From contig CM119266.1 in NCBI GenBank assembly GCA_051294375.1, positions 26,230,851 to 26,294,850 on the forward strand: DNA of 64,000 nt. The letters run 5' to 3'. Below the pieces are notes generated by a model, which had not been told where the DNA came from, searched no databases, and was given only the letters and a program-made list of their open reading frames with translations. This DNA is from Paraspadella gotoi (lineage: Eukaryota > Chaetognatha). A program made the translations under genes and the position numbers. This document shows, piece after piece, positions 19,821 through 31,277 of the stretch (position 1 is its first letter; each line of letters begins with the position of its first letter).

Positions 19821-21409
19821 CAAAGAAAGTCATCTTCCAAATCGTCAAAAACGGCGTCAGTGGAGGTTGGATCGGAAAGCGACGCCCGCGAGAAGGCGCG
19901 AACTGGTGGACGCTCAGTAGAGGTAGCGACGCCGCGCTCGAGGGAGCTGCAGCTGGAAGACGTGCGACATAAAGAATGCTGGAGAAAAGGAGTAACTCTT
20001 ACTGTCGTATAAACTAATATCAAACATTTTCACGACAAGCTAAGTTGTCGGCCTATTCCCCCCCACCTCCGATGAGTTTGTTTTCCCAATTTTAGGAACT
20101 CGATCAGCGCGATGAGACACATTGCCGGCCTCGCCGCACCCGAAACCGCGCCCGACCGTCTCCCGCCGAATGCGCAGATGCATGTAACGCTGCAGCAGCG
20201 CCGCTGCTTCAAGGTGCCCGCCATTGAGAGCTAGTGAGAGCGGCATTTGCCCGCTAGCGTTGCGTTTGGCAGAATCCGCGCCGTGAACAAGCAAGAAGGT
20301 GACTATCCCCACGTCGCCGTGACTGGCGGCTAGATGCAAAGGGGTGTGCCCGTCTCGGTTGGCGGCCGACACCTCGGCGCCGGCGGATATGAGAACATCG
20401 AGAACACAGAGCTCGGTCCGGGCGCCCTCGATCAAAGACTAAAAAGGAATAAAATGAATTCATTGTGGCAAAGCCACTTTGCAGATCCATTAAGAAATAT
20501 CGGAGAAGAGTGAATTTACTCACCGCATCAATAGCGCAGTTATTGGTTCTTAGATGATCAAGGCGCGCGGCAGCGTATACGGCCAAATAGACGCAGGTGT
20601 CACCGTTGGCGTTACGTGCCGCGACGGCACTGCCCATTTTCACGAGGCGATGGACGAGGCGGGCGTCGCCTCCCAGGATAGCGCAGTGAAGCAGAGTCAT
20701 TGACGCCGGGGGACAGCGCCAGTCCAGCGGAAAAGGAAAGGAACAGGCCCTCAGTTGAGATAAGACTTTGTCAGAGTTGCCTTAAAAGGAAGCAAAAAAC
20801 TGAATTCTGTGGTATGTCGTGCACATCAAGTCATCTTCCAAAATTCTCACCGGGAATGTAAGACGTCTTCGCCAGATCAAAGATTCCCAGAATTTTTCTC
20901 AAGTCGTTCGCCGGAAGTCGAGTGCCGACACCGACTACGCCGCCGCGACACGAGTCGAGAGAGCGACAGGGGTCGACGCCGAGACGATGCCTCTCGCTGA
21001 GACGATCGTTGACGAAGCCAGACGAACAAATCGAAGAAACGGACGACGAAACGACCTTCGCTCGAGAAGGAAGAGCCCCTTTGTAACTTTCCCTCGCACT
21101 CTTACATTCGTTCCATGTGGCCAGGATTAGGACGAGGAAAATATAAACGCCCACTAGAAAAAAGAGAGGACGATCTTTTGACGCGGACCACCAAGCCTCC
21201 AAGTCGGTGCCGAGGCCGTGAACAAAATTGTCGAGCGGTCCCAAACAGAAAGAAAGAGTTCCGTTCCAGGCCTTTGACGGGAAGAGGGAGAGACGACGGA
21301 ATAATTCCGACTCGGGAGAGAAAAGACGAGCGAGAGATCGGAGGAAGACGCGTGACTCGGTCAAGACGAGGTCGAGGCTCACTGACGGGAAAGTCTCGAA
21401 AGTAGACAT
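19821..21409 (-). CDS. Membrane-anchored ankyrin-repeat protein
   Basis: Predicted exons are 20851-21409, 20524-20780 and 20040-20438 (404 residues if it stops at 20040). An alternative donor near 20069 could join a final exon at about 19822-19983, ending in an acidic FDDLEDDFL. The N-terminal 200 residues include one clear transmembrane segment (PLFFLVGVYIFLVLILATW) near residue 90, then S/R-rich sequence. Exons 2 and 3 carry ankyrin repeats (MTLLHCAILGGDARLVHRLV, DGHTPLHLAASHGDVGIVTF, GQMPLSLALNGGHLEAAALL). An earlier Met at 21442 would add 11 residues. I do not recognise the orthologue; an ER or nuclear-envelope anchored adaptor would fit, but this is inference only. Confidence 0.7.
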
Positions 21410-21761
21410 AGCTTTCGCAATAAGACTTCTAAGGATTGTCATGCTATTGTTTTTTGGTTGATATAAACTCGTGCCTGAAAACGGGTAACAAAAACAAAAA
21501 CGGAACGTTCGTTTCGCGTTTTAGAAAAAAATTCAAATACCGTCACTAAACAACGTAACGTAAATTTGGCGAAATATGAAATATTTCATAGATTCGAGTG
21601 AAGAGTTCATTGGCTCCCACAAGTCTACGTCTGAACCCAGCGAGTTGATTGAAGAAAAAAGAAACGAAAAAAAAAACCAAAACAATTGTTAAATAATATG
21701 GAAAATAGGTCATTTCTTCATAATTATAATAACCCCAGAAAAAATAAGGTAAAAAAGAAAA

Positions 21762-24044
21762 TTAACTAGTGGCCACGAGCTGGTCTTCGTTGGCAGTTGG
21801 TCTGGCTCTCGGTTCGATAACGCTCTTCCAAAGCAGCGTGATTTCGGGTATTTTCTTACGAATTTCGTTTTCGGTGATTAACTCTTCGTCGTCATCTCTG
21901 TCATCATCCTCCTGCGAATTTTTCTTGGCCTTAATTTTCATCTCAAACTTTCCCTTGTTCTTCTTTCTGACGAAGTTCAACCGTTTGACGACGACCCGGT
22001 CCTTGGGAGCCGATGTCGATTGGACGACAGCGATCTTAAATTCGGAAATTTGCGGGCAGTAGTGGTCGTCCATTTCCATCACCTTAAAATAAAACAGCTG
22101 GACTTGAATTTCCATCAGAGATATTGAGTTCATCACTCTCTCCTTTGATAGTAGCAGCATACCGAATAAATTTAATTTCCATTCTAATTAAATTTTAAAA
22201 TATTTTTATATCATAAGCTCGTTTATTAGGAAGTTTCGAAAAATTCTAGTATTCATTAGAATTTTCCTAATGCGACACTCGACGGACTTTCCATAAGGAC
22301 CAGCCCTAATGTATCAGGTTAAAACTAGAAATTGACATTTTTAATTTTTCAAACTTATGAAATTGGTAGGTATTAATTCACATTCAGTCTTGATTTTGGA
22401 CAGGCAAACATAACATTTAATTTTAATTATGGGAATTCAATTAAGTTAGGCTATATAGTGTCCGATTTCTAACAAATCTATATATTTGTAAGAATGTCAT
22501 TTGTGATGCAAAATCGCAAACGTAAAAGCAAACGCCCGTCACCTTGTAGGCGAAAATGGTCCCTTCTTCCGGCGCTTCGCTTATAGGAATCCAGGCTTCG
22601 ATATCCTCCCCGCAAATTTCTTCTTCTTTTTTTCTCTCTTCGAGAGTTTCCGACGACTCTCTTTCCTCCGCATTTTTCTCTCTTTCCTCGTTTCTTTCTT
22701 CCAATTCTTTTTCTTTTCCGTTTCCTTCTTCTTCATCTTCATCTTCAGAATTGTCCTCTTTCTGCTTCCCCTCATCCTTTTCCATGCTTTCATCCATGTT
22801 GTCCGCCACATTCTCTCCGTTTTTCTCGTTCTCCTCGTTTTCCTCGTTCTCCTCGTTCTCCCCATTCGCCGTTTCTCCGTCGTCTCCGAACACGATGTGA
22901 GAGCGTTGGACTTCGGATACTACCTCAGGAACTTTAAACGGTCTCCGTTGTTTCTGGTGCTTCTGAGGAAGTTGCCGCTGGGCCTGCTGCTCTTCCAAAT
23001 GAAGACTTAAATTGGAAGGTAATGTCAAGTCAAACCCCCTGGACTTTTTCGGCCTCCTTCTTCGCTTCTTCTTAGATTCGGACTGTGTGCAAGGACGGAC
23101 GCAAGGGTCCGACTCCTCTAACTGGCTATCGGCCGGGGCTGCGTCAACGACAGGTGTGACGTCGATCGGACCGACGTCGACCTCATCCTCCCGCTGGTCG
23201 TCCGTAGTCGATTCTGTTTCCTTTCTTCTCTTCTTTTTCTTCTTGGTTTTCTCAGGAAACTCGTGCTCGATTTCGGTGGAAACCAGCTTTCTCTTTTTGG
23301 CTTGGAAAGAGTTGTCGAGATCATTTTCGGGCGTATCGACACTGGGGGATTCCTCTACGTTTTCGCCATTCCCGTTTTCAAGGTTCACGTCGTAACTGGA
23401 GCGATCCGCGTGATAAACTGTCAACTTTTTCGACGATCTCTGAGCGAGAGGCGTGGACGAAATGTGTGGCGAAGCAGCGGATGGCTGGGCGGGGGCTCGC
23501 GGCGGCGAACGATCTCTTAGTGGAGACACAATTGAGACCACGGCCTCGGCGGAGCCGTTCCTCGTTGGAGGTGAATCCGAGGAGGTCGCGATAACGTCTA
23601 CGATGTCGTCGTCGCGAAATATTTCGACTGATTCCGTCGGTTGCAGATGATAGCCCCCAATGGAAAGAGAGACGGAAGGGGAAAGAGAGCGCGAGAGCCA
23701 TTTAGAGGAAATGATGGCAATGAGGTGAGCCACGGTAGGAGTACGAACCGGGTCAATCTGAAAGTCAGCGTCAGAAGAGCTTTTATTCACGACTGCGATT
23801 TCATTAAAATAAAAATTCTCTTTATAAATGATCATTTTTTACCGTTTGTAATTATATTTATTATTTGAAAACAAACAAATTTTCTATACCTCAAACAAAT
23901 ATTTGAAGGAATATATTATGTATTTTTCAGGGTTACCAGATTGAGCCAATTAGTGAACGGAAGATTCCACTGTTCGACCAATTCTTCTGGAAAGTTTAGC
24001 CGCACCCTGAGACGCCTTGATAAAGGCGATCGCACGAACGCCAT
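21762..24044 (-). CDS. COIL: Coilin (Cajal body scaffold)
   Basis: Coilin organises Cajal bodies, where snRNPs are modified and assembled. Three exons (23937-24044, 22543-23757, 21762-22082) sum to 1644 bases and give 547 residues; human coilin has 576. The N-terminal self-association domain starts RRLRVRLNFPEELVEQWNLP in exon 1 and continues in exon 2 with VAHLIAIISSKWL, LQPTESVEIFRDDDIVDVI. The middle is disordered with K/R clusters (KKKKKRRKE, KKKRRRRPKK) and a long E/N-rich tract. The C-terminal Tudor-like domain begins PEEGTIFAYK and continues across the junction with VMEMDDHYCPQISEFKIAVV, ending near ITLLWKSVIEPR. The RG box of vertebrate coilin is not apparent. Exon 1 was found by matching the conserved N-terminus. 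It is too short for a long open frame. Confidence 0.9.
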
Positions 24045-24465
24045 CCCTTACAGTCAAACGACAGATTTAAACATCGCTGAGTAAAGTAATAAGTGGCATA
24101 CCTAAAAAAAATATTTCAACAACAATAAATTGCGCATAAAGCCCTCATATACGCCAGATAAGTTAAACATTCGGTACACTGACTGTGAGATCCGTGTAAA
24201 CAGAGACGAATTTCAAAATTTGTGAGGCACTTTAAAGACGACAATAACGGGCCCCAAAATTGTAGATATTTGTAAAAAAATAGTAAAAATTTAGGGCTCC
24301 CAGAGCGATTTATTTTAAATAGAATCACTTCATGACTATTAACTATGTAGCTACCAAGCGAAAAAGCAAAACAAAAACAGAAAAAAAAGAGACATAAATA
24401 CTGAAAACAAGGAGGTAATTGATAAGTTTAGTTTCAAGATTAGGTTTCAGTTTCTTTCATTTCCC
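24045..24465. other. Spacer between PGM2 and coilin
   Basis: A 421-base AT-rich gap between the PGM2 stop and the coilin start. No element recognised. Confidence 0.5.
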
Positions 24466-27003
24466 TCAAAGATCGAACCACTCACTGACCATCGCCTCCG
24501 CAACTCCGCGCATCTCCGCCTCCAACCTTTCCTTTTCCCTGCGAAGATTCCACTCGTCCACGTCCAGCTGATTCAGGTTGGCCTCCGCCTGCTCCACCTC
24601 TTCCGGCACAGGCTTGGGGGGCCCTACCGCTTCGACGTAGTACTTCACTTTAGGTTCGGTTCCGCTCGTTCGAAGCGAAGCCCGACAACCGTTGGCGAAA
24701 AAAAAGGAGATCATTTGGGTAGATTTGCTGGCGGGCAAGACGGCGACGAGGTCGGGGCGAGAAGAGTCGTAGCCTTAAAAAGTTTAACAAGATGTGAAGA
24801 AAGAAATATTGAGATGTATCATGGGGTGAATTATTTAAGGGCGAAAATAAATGATCTGTCAGATCTCAGCAAACAATACCGGTCGTCAGATCCCGAACGT
24901 GGAGGATGTCGTAGGAACCGCATGCGATTGGATATCCGCCATCGGGACCCATCGTTCTAATCCGATCAAACATTGACCTGATTCTTTCCGGATCGTGGCA
25001 AATGAAGAATGAAGTTGTCGAGAGATGGCACCCATATAAAATGTAGATCTTGAAAATGTAAAAAAATAATATTTTATTAGCGTCTAGGGGGGGCGGAGTT
25101 TATTTTTTTAGTTCTGCCCACGCTTACCTTATCCAACAACCCGCCGAACGTCCATGGAATTTTCTCCTCTTCCTCCGGTACCTCCTCCTCTTCAACAGTG
25201 CCCTCTCCTTCCGCTGGGGGCGGTGGTGGGGGCGGCGCCGCCGCGGCGTTTGCCCGCTCCGCCGCCTCCTCGAGCCGCTCTTCCTCCTCCAAATAAGCGA
25301 GGATTTCGCCGATCATCCCCGCCGCAGAGATGCCGTCCTTTTCGAGGCAGCACCGTGGAGTCGGCATGAAGCCCATTGCTTCCTCAAAGGCGAAAAGTCC
25401 CTGCAGGTGGTGGAGGTGGGTGGGGAATCGACAGAGATAAATTATACAGTCCTGTGCAAAATAAAAAAACGCGCCTCTTTATAACTTTAAATTCTAAACA
25501 TTTTATAAAAACATTTTTAAAAATCATATACGGATTTTTTTTAATTAGAAAAAACTATAAAATGAAAAAAGCTGTCATTGTGGTTGTGAAAAAGATTTTG
25601 ATATTCAGATTGCTCAAATGCATACTCCAATATTTATATCTATAAGATGAACCAAAATTTTAAAATACTTGATTTTTTTAATAAAAATATATTTTCTAAC
25701 TTCTAGCCCTTTCAAAAAATTTTGGTCCATTGAACGTTTTCTCAGAAATTTATGAAGTTTCATTTGGTAAAATTTATAGAGTGATTTTTAAAGTCTTTAA
25801 AGTGGCGCGTTTTTTTTTTGCACAGGACTGTAGGAGAAAAGTCTCTTTACAAAGCCACTTCCAACCCAAATCTTAACGATGTCCTAAAAACAATGCATCG
25901 CCCCAATCTCAGATTAAATAAGTAAACCCCAAATACACAACACGAGAAAGAAAATTGTGACTTCTCATTACCTTTTTTCCCTTCTCCGTCAACTGGGCCA
26001 TCCTGTTTCCCAACCACTTCGTTCCCGGCAGCGTCTCTTCGAATTGAAATCCTTCGATTTTGGCCATAGATTCGAGTATCTTCGAGGAGACCGTTGACGA
26101 CAGCATGAAGCATTCGGCCAGCTCCTCAAGACCCATCTCGCTGCTCTTTTTCTTGCGCAAAATCCACCAAGCCAGTATGGAGGCGATTTCATTGCCTTTT
26201 GGATTTCATCGGAGGATAAGTTCATATCATTGAGGTTTCGTTAAAAGCGAAAACTAACCCGTTAAAATTCGCCAGCCATCCAGACCCTTCTCGGCGACGC
26301 CCATCCTGTCCGCGTCCGGATCCGTAGCGATGACCACGACGGCGTCATTGTCGTCCGCCGTCTTCATCGCCATCTGCAGGATCTCACGCCCTTCCTCGGG
26401 ATTTGGCGTTCGGACGGAAGGAAAATCGGGGTCGTTCTCGTATTGGTTGAAGACGTACAAGAACTGAAGATACAAAACGCTGCTGTTCATTTGACAACGT
26501 ATCCGATAAATATGGCTCTAAATTCTTTTATTAGTACATTAGTAGGCAGAGGAGGATTGAGCCTGCCGTCCAATTCTCCTCTTCCTTTTCTTCTTTATTC
26601 CTCCTCCTCCTCAGTATATTTTGCCTAGCGATACATTCTCTAGTTTCTACTCTTCGCGAAATATACCATTATTTTCCCTCAAGTGGCGCCTTCTTCGCGG
26701 CTCGATACCCTACTCCTCGTTGATTAAGTTTCCCGTGCAAACCCTCAGCAAAAAAAACCGTGGAAATTACTAAAAGAAACTATCTTTCTGCACTAACAAC
26801 CAAAAACAGAAACTCGGAAATCAACTAAATTGGACAAATCTTCCTCCCCAAAAAGAAAGGATTTTATTTGAATAAACCATTAAAAAGAAGCTGCATAATT
26901 TTAGAAACAAAACCTTACTTGATATTTATTACAAGATAATTTTCTCCTTTCTCTTCACTCTTTGTCAACCAAAACTTGGAATTTTTTAAAATCTAAACAT
27001 CAA

Positions 27004-27046
<43 letters not shown>

Positions 27047-30000
27047 GGCGACTGAAAATGGCGAAAGTTAAGATTGGACTTTAACCTCTTAAAGAAACGG
27101 AAATAGCAAGTCCCTTAATGTGGAATATAGAATAGACACACCCTGAAAATGGCAGCAATCAACTTTAAAGATCCAATCAGTTCTGATTACCTCAAAGGAC
27201 AATATATTAGCATTTTAGAAAACCTGATGAATTTTTCCAAAAGATTGCATAGTGAAGTTCGTAAGAAAGAATTCTGTAAATTGCAAAAATGTCAATAATA
27301 TTTCTCAGCCTATAATTCCATTCCCTTTCACATTCCTACTTTGGTAAACAAAGTAGTTCATATAAAAGTCATTGGTATTTTATTCTCGGACGCATTTTCC
27401 CTTCGATGTTATACTAAAATCTCGTTAATTTTACTTTGGTCTCGAATTATTTATCTCTAAAAATTCCGTCCTCCACTGCATACTCATAATGCAAACCCAC
27501 GGATTCTGGACAAGAATATAATAGATCTACTTGCTTTAGTGCAGATTACACACATGTCCCCTCTGCCTTTAAAAACCCAAACAGTCTCCAGCTCAACTCA
27601 AACCCATTTAACCAAAGCTGATGATTCAACCCAGACCAAAAGATCCAAGGCTTGTTGCAATAAATCAACTCAGACTAAAATTCCCTACTCCACCTCCTCT
27701 TCCCAAGCTACCAAAACCGCCATCATTTCTGATTAAGTTTCAACACAAACCAATGTTGCCAAGACTGATTCTCAAGTGCAGACCGACCTACCATCTGTCA
27801 AAGACTATGCTAAAGATGTGAAACTTCATTTGCAAGAATCAACTCAAACAAGAATCAACACAATAATCAAGCCTGCTCTTATCAGTCTCCGGTCAAGAAA
27901 TGGGAAACAAAATCAAGAAATGAAAGAACTGGACCCTGGAAAGAAGACATGATCCCTCAAACCTGCGCTGAAAAGATCTATATCCCCCCTCATCGACGTG
28001 TTCCTCAAGACCAAAGAAGGCAACCAGCTTTTGGAAAACGCAAAAATACTTGCCCTCAACTGATGGAAATAAACTTACGACCATGGCTTCGTCAGAAATT
28101 TTCCACATTTTTGGCACAGACTCTACCACTCCCATTTTTTTAAGAATCAATATTAGTCATGGTGCAGTAGCATAACTTGTCAATGACTGTGACATAAATT
28201 AAAAATAAACTTTTAATCATTTAAATAGCTTTGATAGAAATCCAATAGTTTTAGTTTGTGACTTCTCTCACTTTTTTAGTTGTCTTTGTTTTTTTAGTCC
28301 GGAGGGCTAAGAAGGGGGACGCAGAGGAGGATTGAGCCTGCCGTCCAATTCTCCTCTTCCTTTTCTTCTTCTTTTCTCCTCCTCCTGCCCCTCAGTATAT
28401 TTTGCCTAGCGATACATTCTCTCGTTTCTACTCTTCGCGAAATATACCATTAATTTCCCTCTATTTCTTCACGCCTTCAATACCCCTCAAGGAAGGAGAT
28501 CGAAATAAAGATTAACTGAAATCGTAACAAAAGCACGATACCGACCTTGTTTAATACCAGCGTGGCAAACATTTCTCGGGCGAATTTATGCCCTACTCCA
28601 TGGAGTGAAGTGTGAACGATTTTTCGCTTGGCTTTTTTGTTGATTTGTCGAGGATTGAATCCTATCTCTGCTTTCATATCCGAAAAATACTTTGACCAGA
28701 CATCTGCAAATGGGTCGGAACGATACCTACAACACGCAACAATTTTTTTATGAAACTACTAATGGTAATAATGCCTATTAATTGTTGTAATCCTATACAA
28801 ACCTGAACGCAATATCGGCTTGCGAGCCGTGGGTTGCTTTTTCAGATCCTTTCATCGTGGCTATTTCTAAATCCCAGGAATTGCTCCAAGGCTCGAGGTT
28901 ACTGTCTGAACACGAATAAAACCAAAATATAATTCACAAGCAGCCGCTAACCGCAACCTCCAACTCCGACGCTAGCACCTATCGATTCCGTGATCCCTCT
29001 GTCGTGCGGATGGACGATCTGACTCCCGTTTGCCCAATAGACTTTGTATCCGTTATCCTGCTTGGGATTGTGCGAGGCCGTAATCATTACGCCCGCGCAA
29101 GCGCGATATTTGGCAATAGCGTAAGGCACCCACGGCGTCGGCACGACTTCGGAAAAAATGCGAACGCGGATACGCGCGTTGAGGAAGATTGCGGCGACAC
29201 GACGAGCGAATCGAGTGGAGTTGTGGCGTCCATCATATCCTGGATATAATTCGGATTTTTCATACTATGTGTCACGACCCAGCAATTGGGATTTGGAAAT
29301 GTCTCTTCTCACCCACGACGATGCCCCGCTCGAGAAGATCCTCTCCAAACATGTGCCTGAGGTAACGAAGGAGACCCTGAGTCGACTGAATGACCGTGAG
29401 ATCATTGATGAGCGAGTAACCGGCGCCCATGGCCGCGCGGAGCCCCGCCGTCCCAAACTTGAGCCGCTTTTTTAAACGAGACTCCAATTCTGCGACGATA
29501 AACGGAACAACGGTGTAATTATAACTTTTTTAGAGGAAAATTGTAAGTTTAGACAATAGCACCCTTTGATTCAAAGATTCAAGGATATCTAGTTATCTAC
29601 TATGAAATTGAAATAAAATAAGGGGGTTCAAAACTTTAGTGTTGAAGTCTACTTTCAGGTTAAAAAGAATTTTATAAAAAAGTTCAATTTTAATGCCTTT
29701 AAGCTCTCCCAATGGGCGCGGTAGCGAAAGCTTGTGCCGCTTTTGGAAGATGCTTGTGAAAGGCGATTGTAATTTTTAACATGCGTACAATTTTTTATCT
29801 TATTATTACAATACTTATTACAATTACTTAATACTTACCCATCCAAACGAATTGTTTAACTTAAAACTTTAAGGTTTTTACGTTTTTTTGGTCAAAATTG
29901 AGAAAAACTAATAAAATTATAATAATTAATTATTATGATAATTTTTCATCTACTTATAATAATACCTGAATCGGCTTATTTTTACATTCGCCGACCGGTC

Positions 30001-30915
30001 GGTTATTTGTTTTTTTGCTTCTTATGAGCGACGTAGAGAAATCTCGCTACGTAAAAATAAAAAGACACTGGTAAGGGTAGAAAAAACTTTATTACAAATT
30101 TTATTTCGAATACCTCCCCTCACCCTAATCCTTAACCACCTAACCCTAACCAGTAACCACCCCAAAAAATGTCAAAATTTTTGTTTGAGTAGGTGCTCAA
30201 TTCAAATTTTTGACCCACCTTATGGTCCGACAAAAACATGAAGTTGAATTCAAACTATGTAAGAAATATATTTTTATTAAAAAATACTCTCACTGAAAAA
30301 TAATTATTTTTTTAAAAGCTATCTATCGTCCCCTCCTGTCCAAAAAGACGACGAAGAACACAAGGAAAGTGACCCATTCGCCTAATTGTGAATAACTGTT
30401 CCTCTTAAATTATTATTGAGGAACTTCGCTTAAGTTTCACGACTCTCGTTTTCAATGATAAGATTTGTTATTGAGACTTTTTTGATTAAGCACTTAACTA
30501 ACACGTTTGAAATTTTTTTACTAAAAATTTTCATTTCTGACACCATAATTGACACTTTTCGGCAACACCTCATCTATTCACAAATCGTTATTTTATTACA
30601 TTAAATATCTGTAGTGATTCATATCCGCTTGCAATTCATTTTGTCAATTGTTATCTCCTCACCCATGACATTTCCCTTGTCGACGAGATCTAAAATTTGT
30701 TTCCTCGTGACGCGGCATCGATCGCGCCGTAGCCATTCGAGGACGAGGCGATCCACTTCCGCGTCGCCCGTCGATTTGGCCGGGACTTCGGGAGTCGTGG
30801 CGCAGGAACAGCCAGTGGATGCGGCGAGGGCCGGGCCGTTGTCATCGTCGTCGTGACGGCACAACGAGTCAACTTTTTGGTCTCCGGAAGCGGCGTTTTT
30901 CGTGGGGCAGGACAT
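24466..30915 (-). CDS. PGM2: Phosphoglucomutase-2 / phosphopentomutase
   Basis: PGM2 interconverts pentose or hexose 1- and 5/6-phosphates in the cytosol. Ten exons (30663-30915, 29313-29489, 28979-29239, 28803-28905, 28546-28726, 26259-26463, 25972-26195, 25128-25400, 24880-25048, 24466-24773) total 2154 bases, 717 residues; human PGM2 has 612. Motifs are [16 protein letters not shown], the catalytic phosphoserine loop [31 protein letters not shown], the metal site [25 protein letters not shown] and the phosphate-binding [14 protein letters not shown]. Extra length comes from an N-terminal extension and a roughly 50-residue E/A/P-rich insertion in exon 8 (seven prolines in a row) before YILYGCH. 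Intron 5 contains an LTR element, intron 7 a MITE, and intron 1 is 1.2 kb. Confidence 0.95.
25447..25830. mobile_element. MITE, family 2 (mariner-like termini, in PGM2 intron 7)
   Basis: Inverted ends cagtcctgtgcaaaa...gcgcc at the left and ggcgcg...ttttgcacaggactg at the right, flanked by TA on both sides. Length is 384 bases. Termini of this kind are typical of Tc1/mariner transposons. There is no transposase frame, so it is non-autonomous. Confidence 0.85.
26546..26680 (+). repeat. Left LTR
   Basis: A 135-base repeat paired with 28321-28461. It contains C/T-rich sequence and the shared block attttgcctagcgatacatt. Confidence 0.8.
27539..27951 (+). pseudogene. Broken gag-like frame with repeated STQT motifs
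   Basis: One reading frame across 27539-27951, interrupted by a stop near 27734, encodes seven copies of a TQT or VQT tripeptide: KTQTV, SSTQTH, DSTQTK, KSTQTK, VSTQTN, SQVQTD and ESTQTR. The spacing is 7 to 40 residues. There is no zinc knuckle, protease or polymerase motif. The position inside the LTR element suggests a degenerate structural protein. Clusters of K/S-x-TQT sites are the known binding signal for dynein light chain LC8, so an interaction with it is possible but unproven. Confidence 0.5.
28321..28461 (+). repeat. Right LTR
   Basis: A 141-base copy of the left LTR with small insertions in the pyrimidine tract, preceded by a polypurine tract. Confidence 0.8.
29490..30662. other. 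PGM2 intron 1
   Basis: AT-rich 1.2 kb intron. It contains a perfect 12-base palindrome ccgaccggtcgg near 29991 and a stretch at 30115-30165 with a few degenerate ccctaa units. No coding frame or intact element seen. Confidence 0.6.
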
Positions 30916-31277
30916 TTCCGCCGTAAAATGTAAACTCTGTCTTTGTAGATCTTGTCTCTTAAGCTAAGTCCCGCCTAAAAAACCCTGTTCTCCACATCTA
31001 GGGGAACAAAATTTCTTAATCGTAAAGCGAGAGACGTCACATACGACGAGTAAGTGTCCCAAAGACAATAAAGAAAAAACGCGACAAGAATGGACATGTA
31101 ATGTTTTTCAGTGGGACCCATAGTAGCTTTGATTGAAACGACTAACTTAAAACATACTTTTATTGAAAAATTCAATTAAATATTATTTAGACTCCGCAAA
31201 AATGTATTTAGCAGTAAAAACGAATAGCATAAATCACTAAAATTGTAAAAAGAAATTTCCTTTGTCTTGCCAGGATC
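30916..31277. other. Spacer between PQBP1 and PGM2
   Basis: A 362-base gap with nothing recognisable apart from AT-rich sequence expected to be the PQBP1 3' UTR and the PGM2 promoter. Confidence 0.5.

Larger units (their letters stand above)
26546..28461 (+). mobile_element. Non-autonomous LTR retrotransposon (in PGM2 intron 5)
   Basis: Two direct repeats, 26546-26680 and 28321-28461, share gcagaggaggattgagcctg at the start and end in atataccatta..ttccctc; they differ by a few bases and short indels. Three bases after the left repeat is tggcgcc, a tRNA primer-binding site. Immediately before the right repeat is a purine-rich tract, aagaaggggga. The 1.6 kb interior has no reverse transcriptase or integrase. 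It holds a CT microsatellite (27005-27046), a short frame starting at 27149, and a broken frame rich in STQT motifs. The repeats lack clear TG/CA ends and I see no sure target duplication. It is shorter than an autonomous element, so it was probably mobilised in trans. Confidence 0.8.

Noticed and set aside
19707-20012. 101-codon plus-strand frame.
   Set aside because: Overlaps the antisense of the probable last exon of the ankyrin gene and shows no domain.
22556-22900. 114-codon Ser/Phe-rich plus-strand frame.
   Set aside because: Antisense of the Glu/Asn-rich tract of coilin.
30115-30165. Interstitial telomere repeat (ccctaa-like units).
   Set aside because: Only two or three imperfect, irregularly spaced units.
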